Part shown: positions 8,277 to 15,769 of the stretch, in pieces
Position numbering within the stretch: position 1 is the first letter of the stretch
How the letters are laid out: each line of letters starts with the position of its first letter
Assembly (NCBI GenBank): GCA_904397865.1
Contig: CAJFOS010000014.1
Span: 1 to 64,000 of the forward strand
Direction: 5' to 3'
Source of the DNA: Candidatus Allochristensenella caecavium
GTDB taxonomy: Bacteria > Bacillota > Clostridia > Christensenellales > QAND01
Length of the DNA: 64,000 nucleotides
Translations under genes and position numbers: made by a program
Notes under the pieces: generated by a model
What the model saw: only the letters and a program-made list of their open reading frames with translations
What the model was told of the DNA's origin: nothing
Databases searched by the model: none

Positions 8277-9389
8277 TTACTGGGCAGGTGTGGGCGCAGC
8301 GGATGGTGTGGCAGTGGGCGTTGTTTTCTTCGTCGCTCCATTTCCAACGAGTGTTCCGCTGTGATATTCCTTGCCGCCCACAGGCGGACATTGCTCAGAG
8401 GAGCCGAAAATAATCATATCGACCATGGGGCGGGGCCCCAAATACACATCCCCGTCATTGATGGTACTGTTGCACATATTACCGAGAAAGACCATCGAAG
8501 CGGAAGCGCCACCATCCAGGTTATAGGCTAAAGTACAGCCTTGTTCAACAAAGAGTTCCGCAAAGCGTTTGAGCGGGATGCCTTTGCTGCGCGGCAGGCG
8601 TCCCTCAACAACGATGGAAATGAGGTGGCCGGGTTCGACCATGCCGATGCCGCTGCGGGGATTGCGGTTGTTATTAATTCCGCGCAAATTGCGCATATCT
8701 TCGTTGACCTTGCCATCCTGAACGAGGATAGGGCCGAAGGAATAGGTTGTTTTGACTCCCTGGTCCAGAAGTGCCTGTGCCGTGGTTTCGCCAGGGGCAA
8801 AGAGCTTCAATGAACCATCGGGCATAAAGGCCAATGTATCTTCTTTCGTTCCTTCATTGTACACGACACCATCACGAATGAGGATGCCCTTCAGCTCCTT
8901 TTCTTGATGGATTAAGTAATCACCGTTCTGGGCAAAAACGGCGCTGTAATAACGGGCCAGTTTGTTGGGTTTGTTCCGGCCGCTGCCCGGCGCTTTTTTG
9001 CCACCGAAACCGGATGTTTCATGCATATCGTTGCGAAAGCGGATGTCAGCGACATAATAGGTCATTACTTCTTCGGTATTGATATGCTGTGTGATTTCCA
9101 CACGCAGATTATAGGAATTATACAGCCAGTAATCGGGCAAGGGCGCCCCTTTGGCGTAAGGGTCAATTTCCTGTCCATTGGCTTTATAGACCACGATTTC
9201 TTCGCCTTCTTTGGCGAAGATGGCATCGAGTGGGTCGGGAGTAGGAGTCGGTTCAGGCGTTTGAATGACAGATGGAGAAGCAGTCGCTTGCGCATGGCCG
9301 CCTGAGGCGACATAGCTGGGCTTACATCCGACAAAACCGACGCATACGCTCAAGACAAGAAGAGCGCAGAAGAAACGTTTACCGTGCAT
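8277..9389 (-). CDS. Phosphodiester glycosidase (NAGPA domain) exported protein
   Basis: 370 residues. A signal peptide with a likely lipobox (GFVGC) and a Thr/Pro linker precede a NAGPA domain (about 110-340). Family signatures seen are GILIRDGVVYNEG, SFGPILVQDGKV, NPRSGIGM and YNLDGGASASMVF. Bacterial members cut GlcNAc-phosphodiester bonds, for instance in wall polymers; the substrate here is inferred. The C-terminus is another Thr/Pro tail. It lies 12 nt after the PIG-L gene and 20 nt before the CapA-like gene in the same operon. Confidence 0.88.
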   Translation of the reverse strand: MHGKRFFCALLVLSVCVGFVGCKPSYVASGGHAQATASPSVIQTPEPTPTPDPLDAIFAKEGEEIVVYKANGQEIDPYAKGAPLPDYWLYNSYNLRVEITQHINTEEVMTYYVADIRFRNDMHETSGFGGKKAPGSGRNKPNKLARYYSAVFAQNGDYLIHQEKELKGILIRDGVVYNEGTKEDTLAFMPDGSLKLFAPGETTAQALLDQGVKTTYSFGPILVQDGKVNEDMRNLRGINNNRNPRSGIGMVEPGHLISIVVEGRLPRSKGIPLKRFAELFVEQGCTLAYNLDGGASASMVFLGNMCNSTINDGDVYLGPRPMVDMIIFGSSEQCPPVGGKEYHSGTLVGNGATKKTTPTATPSAAPTPAQ

Positions 9390-9401
9390 GAAAAAGCTCC
9401 T

Positions 9402-10787
9402 TTAGCGTTTTTTGCGCATGGCGAGCGCGAAAATCAAAACGGCGAGAACGACAATTCCCCCGCAGACACCATATACGAGCAAAGGCGATGCCGGAGGATG
9501 TGCCGGTTCAGGCGTAGATTGCGGTGTTGAGACGGGTGTAGGAGTCAGTTCAGGTGTAGGCGTAGGATACGCCTGTGGATTGAGCGCGCGTACTGCCTCC
9601 GGGGTGATGTTTTCCAAAAAGTCGTTTTTTGCAACATCTTCTCCCACAAGCGTGCGGTATAATCCAAAGCGCAGGCAGGATGTGGAGCCACCTTCGCGTA
9701 CATCCATGCCAAACCCCTGTTGGGAAACGTGCTCGCGGAAGCCGGCACGTGCCAGCTCCAGCCCCGTTTTGCCGCCCATGGAGGAAAGGGGTTTGTTCCA
9801 ATCCATTTGAATGGGGTTGGTTTCATACAGATGCATGTAGCATTTGGGCGTATTCCAGGTACCATAGAGCTGTGCAGAATCTGGATATTGGGATGCATTC
9901 GCGGCGGGCTCCAGCATCTTGCTGACGGCGTCTACCATCATGCGATGTGCCCCATGGCCATACTCGCCCTCAAAATCTTGGGTAAGAATGACATCCGGCT
10001 GGAAGCGACGGATATTGGCGACTAGAAATGCATTGAGTTCTTCTCGGTTCCAGACCTTTTCATTCTCGGCAATCGACATGGTTTTTTTATCAGGGAATGG
10101 CCCAAAGATAGGCGAATAACGATTGCCCACCAACCATTGGCCATTAAGCGCTTCACCGACACGCTGGCGGCTTGGCGCTGTCATAAAGACGACCTGTACT
10201 TTTTTTCCTTGTTCAGCGGCATAGGTGGGAACCATGCCCCCAAAATAGAGCTGGTCATCATCCGGATGGGCGACGAAGAGCAAAATATCAGCTTTCTCAC
10301 ACGGCTCCTGCCATTGCTGTACATCCTGGTTTACCATACCCTGGTAGACGCGGACAGCGCCAATCTGCAAAGGCGCCTGCGCATTGGCCGCGTTCCGTAC
10401 GCGCAAAGAGCGGCATCCCTGTGGGAGGGGGACATACTGATGATAGAGCACGCTGTCAGCGGCATTGGTAAAAATGGTTGTATAGCCGCTCCCCTGGTCA
10501 GCCTCCAAAATCCATGCGCCGGGCAAGGAAATCCAGGAGAGAAACAAGCCGGAAGCACTGCTTTCCGCGGGGAGGGCAATTTCCAGCATACCGGAGACCG
10601 AATCCGCCTTCCAACCGGCATACCATTTGTCATCCCGCAGCGCGGGAACGGTTTTTTCATTTTCACTGGCGGTAAAGTTACATTGCGAAGTGATATCGGA
10701 AAAATCTGCTGCAGGTGCCGCTGAAGCAGAGACGGTAAAAAGACTGAACAAGCAAATAAAGGCAAGGGACTTACGTAAAAACCGCAT
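9402..10787 (-). CDS. Exported PIG-L-family deacetylase with C-terminal membrane anchor
   Basis: 461 residues. It has a signal peptide (cut near SASA-AP) and a beta-sandwich-like region (about 30-155), then a PIG-L/LmbE domain with the zinc motif AHPDDDQLYFGG and a later HGAHRMMVD histidine motif. A Pro/Thr linker and a final membrane helix with a basic stop-transfer end (MRKKR) follow. PIG-L enzymes remove acetyl groups from N-acetylglucosamine-type sugars; here the reaction would be outside the membrane. The ATG at 10787 has GGAAGG 7 nt upstream. It is first gene of the exported-glycan operon, with an unusual promoter region. Confidence 0.88.
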   Translation of the reverse strand: MRFLRKSLAFICLFSLFTVSASAAPAADFSDITSQCNFTASENEKTVPALRDDKWYAGWKADSVSGMLEIALPAESSASGLFLSWISLPGAWILEADQGSGYTTIFTNAADSVLYHQYVPLPQGCRSLRVRNAANAQAPLQIGAVRVYQGMVNQDVQQWQEPCEKADILLFVAHPDDDQLYFGGMVPTYAAEQGKKVQVVFMTAPSRQRVGEALNGQWLVGNRYSPIFGPFPDKKTMSIAENEKVWNREELNAFLVANIRRFQPDVILTQDFEGEYGHGAHRMMVDAVSKMLEPAANASQYPDSAQLYGTWNTPKCYMHLYETNPIQMDWNKPLSSMGGKTGLELARAGFREHVSQQGFGMDVREGGSTSCLRFGLYRTLVGEDVAKNDFLENITPEAVRALNPQAYPTPTPELTPTPVSTPQSTPEPAHPPASPLLVYGVCGGIVVLAVLIFALAMRKKR

Positions 10788-10865
10788 CCAAATTCCTTCC
10801 TTTCTATCCATACAATTCGGCATTATGCCGAATCATAGGTAGTATAGCGGAATTTGGATGCGGTT
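10780..10865. repeat. 17-bp perfect inverted repeat bracketing promoter core and RBS
   Basis: Arms 10780-10796 and 10849-10865 are perfect reverse complements separated by 52 bp. One arm covers the end of the RBS, the start codon and first codons of the PIG-L gene. The other covers the -35/-10 spacer. The -10 box and part of the SD site lie in the 52-bp segment between them. Confidence 0.9.
10815..10833. promoter_or_regulatory. Operator-like palindrome at the transcription start
   Basis: ATTCGGCAT, one central base, ATGCCGAAT: 9-bp perfect arms. It begins about where transcription from the 10869-10841 promoter should start, a common repressor position. As RNA it could also form a small hairpin in the leader. 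Confidence 0.55.
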
Positions 10866-10869
10866 GCAA
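10841..10869 (-). promoter_or_regulatory. Promoter of the PIG-L / glycosidase / CapA operon
   Basis: On the minus strand TTGCAA (10869-10864), 17-nt spacer, TATACT (10846-10841). The leader would be about 47 nt. Confidence 0.7.
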
Positions 10870-10900
10870 ATTTTGCCACATTTTTGTAACAATCAAATCA

Positions 10901-11464
10901 TTAAACGGAACAGTGCAGAAAAGAAGGCGGAGCTTGCAACTTTGGTTTTTCGAGCAGATAGACCGTGTGCGGTATTGTTTTTCCGTAGACATTTTTATCC
11001 ATTGTGCCAACAGGTTGCATACGCAACCGCTGTGCAACAGCGATGGAGGCGATATTCTCAGGGCGGATATCGGCAATCAATCGTTCGCGTTTCATTTGGT
11101 AAAACGCATGACGCACACAAGCTTTGGCGGCTTCTGTCGCATACCCGTGATGCCAATGCTGCGGTTTTAGCATATAGCCAAGCGAAAAAACAGGCTGTTC
11201 CTGCCAGGTGGTTTTGACAAGGCCAATCTGACCAATCATTTCACCGCTGTCTTTGCTAATCGCCGCCCAATAACCCGCTCCGTCGGAAAGATAGCGTTGC
11301 AGGTTGCGCAAAATCCACTGATTGATTTCTTTTTCCGTAAATGTATGTTCCCACGCGGCCATCACGACTGGATTCTGCATCATTTCAGCGAGGTCCTGAT
11401 GGTCATTCCCTTGAAGAGGGCGAATCCATAAACGCGGCGTATTGAGGCAAAACGATGAAGGCAT
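10901..11464 (-). CDS. GNAT acetyltransferase of the RimJ/RimL (GNAT_3) type
   Basis: 187 residues with the RimJ/RimL layout: LNTPRLWIRPLQ opening, GQIGLV strand, GYMLKPQHWHHGYATEAAKACVRHAF (acetyl-CoA loop, about 105-130) and the NIASIAVAQRLRM helix. Such proteins acetylate protein N-termini or small amines; the target here is unknown. It follows another acetyltransferase gene by 24 nt, so the two are probably co-transcribed. An AAAGGA site precedes the ATG by 9 nt. Confidence 0.85.
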   Translation of the reverse strand: MPSSFCLNTPRLWIRPLQGNDHQDLAEMMQNPVVMAAWEHTFTEKEINQWILRNLQRYLSDGAGYWAAISKDSGEMIGQIGLVKTTWQEQPVFSLGYMLKPQHWHHGYATEAAKACVRHAFYQMKRERLIADIRPENIASIAVAQRLRMQPVGTMDKNVYGKTIPHTVYLLEKPKLQAPPSFLHCSV

Positions 11465-11488
11465 CGGACGTATTCCTTTCCTGGAGAT

Positions 11489-11938
11489 TTAAAGGTCAAA
11501 GGTCATCTGTTCATAGGGCAAGGGGGCAAACGCATGGCGTGTATAGAGCCGCCGTGCACCCGTATTTTGCGAACAAAGTTCCAGCCGATAACGCTTGGCT
11601 TTTTGCTGATAGGTTTGTTTGAGCCATTGAAGAAAATGGGCCCCCAGCGAAAGATTGCGGTGAGAAGGAAGGATGAATAATTCTTCCAACCAGACGACCA
11701 TGCCGCCAGCTTCATTGGAATAGGTAAAGGCAAGCAGGGCATAGCCCGCCGTGGCGCGGTCATGTTCGATAAACAGGAGGCGCAGATAAGGACTGTTGGA
11801 CAGGGCCAGGGAAAACGTCCGTTGAAAATGTTCCACAGGGACAGCATGCAGCGTTGCATCACCTTGATAGAATTGCTGGCTCATTTCGATATAATCAGTA
11901 TAATCTTCCGCACAGATGTCACGCACATGAAATGACAT
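11489..11938 (-). CDS. GNAT-family N-acetyltransferase
   Basis: 149 residues with start MSFHVRDICAEDYTDY. It has a GNAT core with the LEELFILPSHRNLSLGAHFL stretch, in which the acetyl-CoA loop is degenerate (RNLSLG where R/Q-x2-G-x-G/A is usual), and a late LCSQNTGARRLYTRHAF motif. Substrate unknown. The ATG at 11938 has GGAGAG 9 nt upstream; the frame extends to 12025 but without a site. It is upstream partner of the RimL-like gene. Confidence 0.82.
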   Translation of the reverse strand: MSFHVRDICAEDYTDYIEMSQQFYQGDATLHAVPVEHFQRTFSLALSNSPYLRLLFIEHDRATAGYALLAFTYSNEAGGMVVWLEELFILPSHRNLSLGAHFLQWLKQTYQQKAKRYRLELCSQNTGARRLYTRHAFAPLPYEQMTFDL

Positions 11939-12001
11939 GGTTACTTTCTCTCCTTTTCCATAACTATTAATGTATCCAAAGCAGAGCGAAAAATCAAACG
12001 T

Positions 12002-12037
12002 AAAAAAAGAAGCCTGCGCACACAACCATCCGCAGGC
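12002..12037 (-). terminator. Terminator of the DEAD-box helicase gene
   Basis: Stem GCCTGCG/CGCAGGC (12031-12037 with 12012-12018), then a T run on the minus strand (12008-12002), shortly past the helicase stop. Confidence 0.85.
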
Positions 12038-12052
12038 AGAAGACTATGACGT

Positions 12053-13576
12053 TCAATGCGCCTTCTTCTTATTTTTTCCTTTTTTTTCGAACTTGCTATA
12101 AAAAGGCGCTGAACCGGCCGCACGTTCCGACGGATGCTCAGGGGCAGCCTGTTTGCCCGAAACGCTGTGTTTGTTGCGCTTGGGTTTCGCATCATAGCGG
12201 CGTGCGGATGCACGCTGGTCCATTTCTTCGCTACGCACAAAATAAGGCTTTCCCTGTTTGATTTGGTCAAAGGTACGCGCAGGAGTGATGTTGTCCTCTT
12301 TCTTTTTTCGCCGGCGGTCAGCCACATCTGCGGAGAAAGCCGGTTGTTTTGCGGCCGGACGCACATGTGCGGAACGGGTAGCGGACTGCGGTCTGCGTTT
12401 TGGCATATTGCGCTTGGCAGCGCGTGACTGATTGACAGAAGCGGGGGACAGCGTGATGCCGTCTATCCAAATAGGTTCAATCGATGCTTTTGTATACTGC
12501 ATGATTTCATTCAGTCGTTTGCGTTCCGTGCCGCAGACAAACGTATAGGAAACACCGGTTTGGTCCAGCCGGCCGGTACGGCCGATGCGATGTACGTAGG
12601 ACTCATCGTCACGTGGGACGTCATAGTTGAAAACGGCTTGGATGTTATGCACATCGATACCGCGTGCAGCCACGTCAGTTGCAACAAGCACCTGGATTTT
12701 GCCGCGGCGATAGGCCTGCATCACAGCGTCCCGTTGCCGTTGTTTCATATCGCCATGCAAGCCTTCTGCGGAAAACTGTGCACGGCTGAGCTGTTTGACC
12801 AAATCGTCCACCATGCGTTTGGTGTTGCAGAATACAAGGCAGAGCACATAGCCTTCCTGTTGCAAAATATGGGTAAGGGCAGCCAATTTGCCCCCATGGG
12901 GCAACTCCAGTGAATATTGGGTGATGGGCGGAATTTCCAGCTTGGGACGTTCCACCTCCACACAAGCCGCCTCGTGCTGGAATTCCGCGGCAATTTCGCG
13001 GATAGCCGGACTCATGGTAGCGCTGAACAGCAGCGTCTGGCGCGCACCCGGCGTCTTTTTCAAGATGGTGTGCATATCGTCGCGGAACCCCATATTCAAC
13101 ATTTCGTCCGCTTCGTCCATCACGACCATGCGAACCTGATGCACCTTGATGGTTTTGCGGCGCATGTGGTCCATCATCCGGCCGGGGGTGGCAACAATGA
13201 TTTGCGGTTTACGACGTAGATGCTGTATTTGCCGTTCAATCGGCTGGCCGCCATAGACCGAGACCACGCGCACGCCGGGTTTATATTGCGCTAAAAGTGT
13301 CAGCTCGCGTGCGGTTTGCATAGCCAGCTCCCGTGTTGGGCAGAGCACGATGGCCTGTACGCCGGGTTGCTGCGGGTCTACCTGCTGCACCAGCGGAACG
13401 CCGAAGGCGCAGGTTTTGCCTGTGCCGGTGGGGGCCAGGGCAATTAAATCTTTTCCCTCCAGAATCGGCGGAATGGAAAGCGCTTGGATAGGAGTTGCGG
13501 TGGTATATCCCATTTTTTCCAGCGCTTTATGAAGTGGCGCGGACAAATCCATGGAGGAGAATAAAGTCGGCTGCAT
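12053..13576 (-). CDS. DEAD-box ATP-dependent RNA helicase
   Basis: 507 residues. It has the full motif set: Q motif (GYTTATPIQ), I (APTGTGKT), Ia (PTRELAMQ), Ib (TPGR), II (DEAD in VVMDEADEML), III (SAT), IV-V (VATDVAARGID) and VI (HRIGRTGR). After the helicase core (about 1-370) comes a basic, low-complexity tail of about 135 residues that should bind RNA, as in CshA-like enzymes. It probably unwinds RNA in ribosome assembly or mRNA decay. The leader contains a terminator-like hairpin between promoter and start. Confidence 0.93.
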   Translation of the reverse strand: MQPTLFSSMDLSAPLHKALEKMGYTTATPIQALSIPPILEGKDLIALAPTGTGKTCAFGVPLVQQVDPQQPGVQAIVLCPTRELAMQTARELTLLAQYKPGVRVVSVYGGQPIERQIQHLRRKPQIIVATPGRMMDHMRRKTIKVHQVRMVVMDEADEMLNMGFRDDMHTILKKTPGARQTLLFSATMSPAIREIAAEFQHEAACVEVERPKLEIPPITQYSLELPHGGKLAALTHILQQEGYVLCLVFCNTKRMVDDLVKQLSRAQFSAEGLHGDMKQRQRDAVMQAYRRGKIQVLVATDVAARGIDVHNIQAVFNYDVPRDDESYVHRIGRTGRLDQTGVSYTFVCGTERKRLNEIMQYTKASIEPIWIDGITLSPASVNQSRAAKRNMPKRRPQSATRSAHVRPAAKQPAFSADVADRRRKKKEDNITPARTFDQIKQGKPYFVRSEEMDQRASARRYDAKPKRNKHSVSGKQAAPEHPSERAAGSAPFYSKFEKKGKNKKKAH

Positions 13577-13605
13577 GTATCAAATCTCATTTCTACGATG
13601 GATTA

Positions 13606-13648
13606 GAAAAAGCCACCTTGGATGCCCAAATATCGACACCAAGATGGC
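13606..13648 (-). terminator. Terminator-like hairpin in the helicase leader
   Basis: A 10-bp stem with one G-T pair (13648-13639 with 13621-13612) and a five-T run on the minus strand. It lies 30 nt ahead of the helicase ATG and 80 nt past the YcxB-like stop. It may end the YcxB-like transcript or act as an attenuator of the helicase gene. Confidence 0.65.
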
Positions 13649-13694
13649 GAATTCTTTGGTATGAATGATTGCAAAGGACAATCGAATCTACCGC

Positions 13695-13723
13695 ACTATA
13701 CCATAAAACGGATAAACAAGCAA
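13695..13723 (-). promoter_or_regulatory. Promoter of the DEAD-box helicase gene
   Basis: On the minus strand TTGCTT (13723-13718), 17-nt spacer, TATAGT (13700-13695). The leader would be about 112 nt and would include the hairpin at 13606-13648. Confidence 0.5.
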
Positions 13724-13727
13724 CCTT

Positions 13728-14258
13728 TTAGTCGCAATAGAGATGGAAACGGTCTTGCATGGACTGGAGAAGAAGGGAGCGCAGTTGTGCAGGCGTGCCG
13801 GAGATAAAATCCTTTTTGGGCAGAATAAACGCCTGTGAACCATCCAAGTAAAGATAAAAGACGAGGTCTTTTTCATAGGCTGCACGCAGCGAGGAAAAGA
13901 GATGCGTTGTTGTACTTTCCCCTTTGGCGCCAAGAGCGGTGGCGTCGAATCCATCAGCATGAAATCTATAGGTATTGCGTGTCAGCGAAGCAAGGGATTT
14001 TTTATAGCTAATCTTAGGACAATAATAGGCAAAAAAGATGACCAGCGCCGTACATAGAGCGACGACGATGAGCGCAGGAAGTCCGACGAAACGGGTTTGT
14101 GGGTTGATGGTGCAAATAGCCAGCACGGCAGTAGCAAGCAGACCAATCCAGACAAAAAGGGTCACGCGGCGGTTGGTGCGTTTTTTGCCGCCAAGATGAA
14201 ACAACATAAACTGTTGATATGTGGGCAGGTCAACGACCGTTTGAACTTCGATGGGCAT
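13728..14258 (-). CDS. YcxB-like membrane protein
   Basis: 176 residues. A short N-terminal strand (IEVQTVVDLPTYQQF), a basic turn and two adjacent membrane helices (about 34-50 and 56-78) precede a soluble domain. That domain has the YcxB-family pattern (HADGFDAT, then AYEKDLVFYLYLDGSQAFILPKKDF). The family's function is unknown. AAAGGAG lies 8 nt before the ATG. It follows the polysaccharide deacetylase gene by 75 nt on the same strand. Confidence 0.75.
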   Translation of the reverse strand: MPIEVQTVVDLPTYQQFMLFHLGGKKRTNRRVTLFVWIGLLATAVLAICTINPQTRFVGLPALIVVALCTALVIFFAYYCPKISYKKSLASLTRNTYRFHADGFDATALGAKGESTTTHLFSSLRAAYEKDLVFYLYLDGSQAFILPKKDFISGTPAQLRSLLLQSMQDRFHLYCD

Positions 14259-14333
14259 GAAACGAGCTCCTTTGACATCCTTATGATGCTGTCATTTTAG
14301 CTCAAAACAGGCGGTTGTGCAATCCTGCAGGGG

Positions 14334-15206
14334 CTATGCGCCCAACGCTTTGTGCATGAAGGTTTCGGTAGAAAGATGGCTGGGGCGGTTAAAACGCCCC
14401 AGATTCCAAAGGGATGCGGGGTCGCGCGTGACATATGAAATGGTTTCCGAACAGGAGAGCGAAGCCTGGAATCCAAGACTTTCCAGAACGGACTGTGCGT
14501 TTTTGCTAATGCTGCCAAAGGGATAGGCGAATACACGGCAGCTGACGCCGGAGTTGGTTTGCAAATCTTGTTGCAGATGGGACAGGTCGTTGTACAGCAG
14601 GGATTGATAGACTTCATCGGGCTCTCCCTTTTTCTGGGCACAACCCCTGCGCGCGCCCAGAGCATGCATATCATAGGTGTGGTTTCCGATTTCTACACGG
14701 CCGCTTTGTGCCAGGGTCTTTACATCGTCCCATGTCAGATAGGCATAATTGGGATTGGGGTCGTTCATATCCGTCCAACGTTGACAATATGACCCGACAA
14801 CCGAGATAGTTGCGCGGCAATCGTATTGTTCCAAAAGCGGAAGGACATAGGTCAGGTTATTGAGATACCCATCATCAAAGGTGAGAATAACGGGTTTGTC
14901 GGGCAGTTCGGTTCCCAGATAAACATAGTCGATTAAATCCTGCACGAAAATAGTGGTATATCCATGGTCTTTCAGATACTGCAAATCAGACTCAAGGACG
15001 GAGGGCGAAACCGTATATTTGCCGGCCTTTGCGGGGTCTTTGAGAATGCTGTGATACATGAGAATGGGAACAGGGATGCCTGTCTGCGCGTCGGCAAGAA
15101 GGGCGGTGTGTGAGAAAAAAACGATGACCCCCAGCAGCAGGCATCCAGCAAGGATAAGAACGGTCATCGCTTTACGTTTTTCTTTTTGCGTCCAGGCAAT
15201 CAACAT
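14334..15206 (-). CDS. Polysaccharide deacetylase (NodB/PgdA type), membrane-anchored
   Basis: 290 residues. One N-terminal membrane segment (about 15-37) places the NodB domain outside the cell. The domain carries the catalytic LTFDDG motif, the metal-site IGNHTYDMH motif and a later AYPFG motif. It likely removes N-acetyl groups from peptidoglycan or a surface polysaccharide. The ATG at 15206 is chosen because AAGGGGG precedes it by 5 nt; upstream ATGs in frame overlap the next gene and lack sites. Probably transcribed with the glycosylase and ClC genes upstream. Confidence 0.88.
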   Translation of the reverse strand: MLIAWTQKEKRKAMTVLILAGCLLLGVIVFFSHTALLADAQTGIPVPILMYHSILKDPAKAGKYTVSPSVLESDLQYLKDHGYTTIFVQDLIDYVYLGTELPDKPVILTFDDGYLNNLTYVLPLLEQYDCRATISVVGSYCQRWTDMNDPNPNYAYLTWDDVKTLAQSGRVEIGNHTYDMHALGARRGCAQKKGEPDEVYQSLLYNDLSHLQQDLQTNSGVSCRVFAYPFGSISKNAQSVLESLGFQASLSCSETISYVTRDPASLWNLGRFNRPSHLSTETFMHKALGA

Positions 15207-15271
15207 GCGCACCCCCTTTTTCATGGAAATGTATGAAGAAAGGGAATCGGGCATGCAAAGAAAAAAAGGCA

Positions 15272-15760
15272 TTAGGACTTTGGTAGGAGGCAGCGCCACT
15301 GTGTTACAAGTGCTTCAAGAGAATAGACGGCGTTGGCCGGGCTGGTGGATGGAAGCACAATTGCGGGACGTCCCGTCGCAGGCATGCAGTAGCGTGAATA
15401 AAGGGAGGCTGCTTTTTTGCCGTTGGTAAAGATGGCTTCAATTGGCGCGCACAGGAGAAGTGAAGAGAGGTCATTGGCGACGGGTTGACGGATGGTTGCG
15501 TCACGGGACCCCTGAATGGAACAGCTTTTTAAAACATCCCAGAGGGCGATATGATGGGCATACAAAAAGTTTTTCTTTTCCTCGATGGTGTTGGGAAGGG
15601 GTGCCTGATAAACTGCGGAAAGCACCCGCCAGAACCGATTTTGTGGGTGGCCGTAATAGAACGACTGTGCGCGGGACTGGACGGAGGGAAACGTGCCTAG
15701 AATGAGCAGGCGGGATTGCGTATCCCATAGAGGGGGAAAGGGATGGGTGAAAATTGGCAT
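15272..15760 (-). CDS. DNA-deoxyinosine glycosylase (uracil-DNA glycosylase superfamily)
   Basis: 162 residues, the usual size. The N-terminal LILGTFPSVQSRAQSFYYGH stretch, followed by PQNRFW, is the hallmark of the deoxyinosine/hypoxanthine branch. The C-terminal LPSTSPANA motif holds the DNA-intercalation loop region. It should remove hypoxanthine made by adenine deamination, starting base-excision repair in the cytoplasm. AGGAG is 6 nt ahead of the ATG. It follows the ClC gene by 9 nt, so the two share a transcript, though no functional link is evident. Confidence 0.87.
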   Translation of the reverse strand: MPIFTHPFPPLWDTQSRLLILGTFPSVQSRAQSFYYGHPQNRFWRVLSAVYQAPLPNTIEEKKNFLYAHHIALWDVLKSCSIQGSRDATIRQPVANDLSSLLLCAPIEAIFTNGKKAASLYSRYCMPATGRPAIVLPSTSPANAVYSLEALVTQWRCLLPKS

Positions 15761-15769
15761 AGCAAACTC

